DNA of 64,000 nucleotides. Source: Diplonema japonicum (Eukaryota > Euglenozoa > Diplonemea > Diplonemida > Diplonemidae). Positions 63,842 to 64,000 of this stretch are shown here, piece after piece (position 1 is the first letter of the stretch; every line of letters starts with the position of its first letter). The DNA is taken from contig OZ025693.1 of assembly GCA_964019335.1 (NCBI GenBank), forward strand, positions 1 to 64,000. Direction: 5' to 3'. Below the pieces are notes generated by a model. It was not told the DNA's origin. It ran no database searches and saw only the letters and a program-made list of their open reading frames with translations. The position numbers and the translations under genes are program-made.

Positions 63842-64000
63842 TTATTTTGAGGCCAGTCTTCTGCTAAAGGCGCCGTAGCACGCCTCGATGTCGAACTGTG
63901 CCTGGCGTGCCTGGTCGGGGTTCAGTTCCTCCGCCGCTTTCATCTCGTTCACAATTCGCAGCCAGTTCCGGACAGGCTCCAGCCCCTGAAGGTCCGGGAA
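63842..64000 (-). CDS. C-terminal end of a gene running off the window
   Basis: The last 52 codons of a minus-strand gene, in frame up to the window edge, ending TAA at 63842. It reads FPDLQGLEPVRNWLRIVNEM, then AAEELNPDQARQAQFDIE and ACYGAFSRRLASK. Composition is ordinary with GC-rich third positions, as in confirmed genes here. It is too short to assign a family. Confidence 0.75.
   Translation of the reverse strand, partial: FPDLQGLEPVRNWLRIVNEMKAAEELNPDQARQAQFDIEACYGAFSRRLASK

Noticed and set aside
1-64000. CRISPR arrays, bacterial operons or bacterial contamination
   Set aside because: No spaced repeats, no ribosome-binding sites, and eukaryotic genes with introns throughout.

Overview
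Nuclear DNA of a flagellated unicellular eukaryote. The evidence is a spliceosomal-type gene structure, a radial-spoke head protein (RSP4/6), histone stem-loop binding protein, a tRNA-splicing endonuclease subunit, an LSM14/Scd6 P-body protein, a mitochondrial isocitrate dehydrogenase and a non-LTR retrotransposon. The lineage cannot be fixed by eye. All credible host genes (20 on the minus strand from about 4.8 kb to the right edge) point the same way, and AG dinucleotides often lie just upstream of start codons. That layout fits groups with one-way gene arrays and spliced-leader trans-splicing (dinoflagellate relatives or Euglenozoa, for example), but no spliced-leader gene was seen.

Layout, left to right (transcription runs right to left). 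1-4.8 kb: homopolymer-rich spacer with a retroelement tail scrap. 4.8-7.6 kb: SLBP and an unknown protein. 7.6-16.4 kb: spacer with one SINE-like repeat and a small TIR element. 16.4-19.65 kb: casein kinase 1, SpoU/TrmH methyltransferase, a two-helix membrane protein and a tRNA-splicing endonuclease subunit, packed tightly. 21.5-24.5 kb: isocitrate dehydrogenase fused to an EF-hand, then a membrane-anchored carbonic-anhydrase-like protein. 25.3-33.7 kb: pseudokinase with five coiled-coil repeats, a large Ubl/caspase-like/IQ protein, a SAM-domain protein and a helical-repeat (HPR/OPR-like) protein, with gaps of only 65-100 bases. 35.3-39.1 kb: Atg27/M6PR-like sorting receptor, a proline-rich protein and a K/G/Q/E-rich protein. 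40-43.9 kb: CaMK-like kinase with a membrane-like tail, and RSP4/6. 43.9-46 kb: 5'-truncated LINE. 47.3-50.9 kb: LSM14, a CCCH zinc-finger protein and a coiled-coil protein. 51.2-55.6 kb: secreted GH5 glucanase and a signal-peptide-bearing TTL-like protein. 55.6-60.3 kb: repeat-rich spacer. 60.3-64 kb: multipass protein with a degenerate cyclase domain, an unknown protein, a duplicated segment and the end of a further gene.

Reconstruction by reading frame gives 23 introns, all short (32-66 nt). Almost all start GTATG or GTGTG and end AG, and many consist largely of a poly-A run. Uninterrupted frames therefore misreport many C-termini, and the exon boundaries given here restore clean frames. 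Spacers are dominated by mononucleotide tracts of all four bases. Four proteins look like enzyme folds that have lost catalytic residues (carbonic anhydrase, caspase, protein kinase, nucleotide cyclase). I saw no tRNA, rRNA or CRISPR array.
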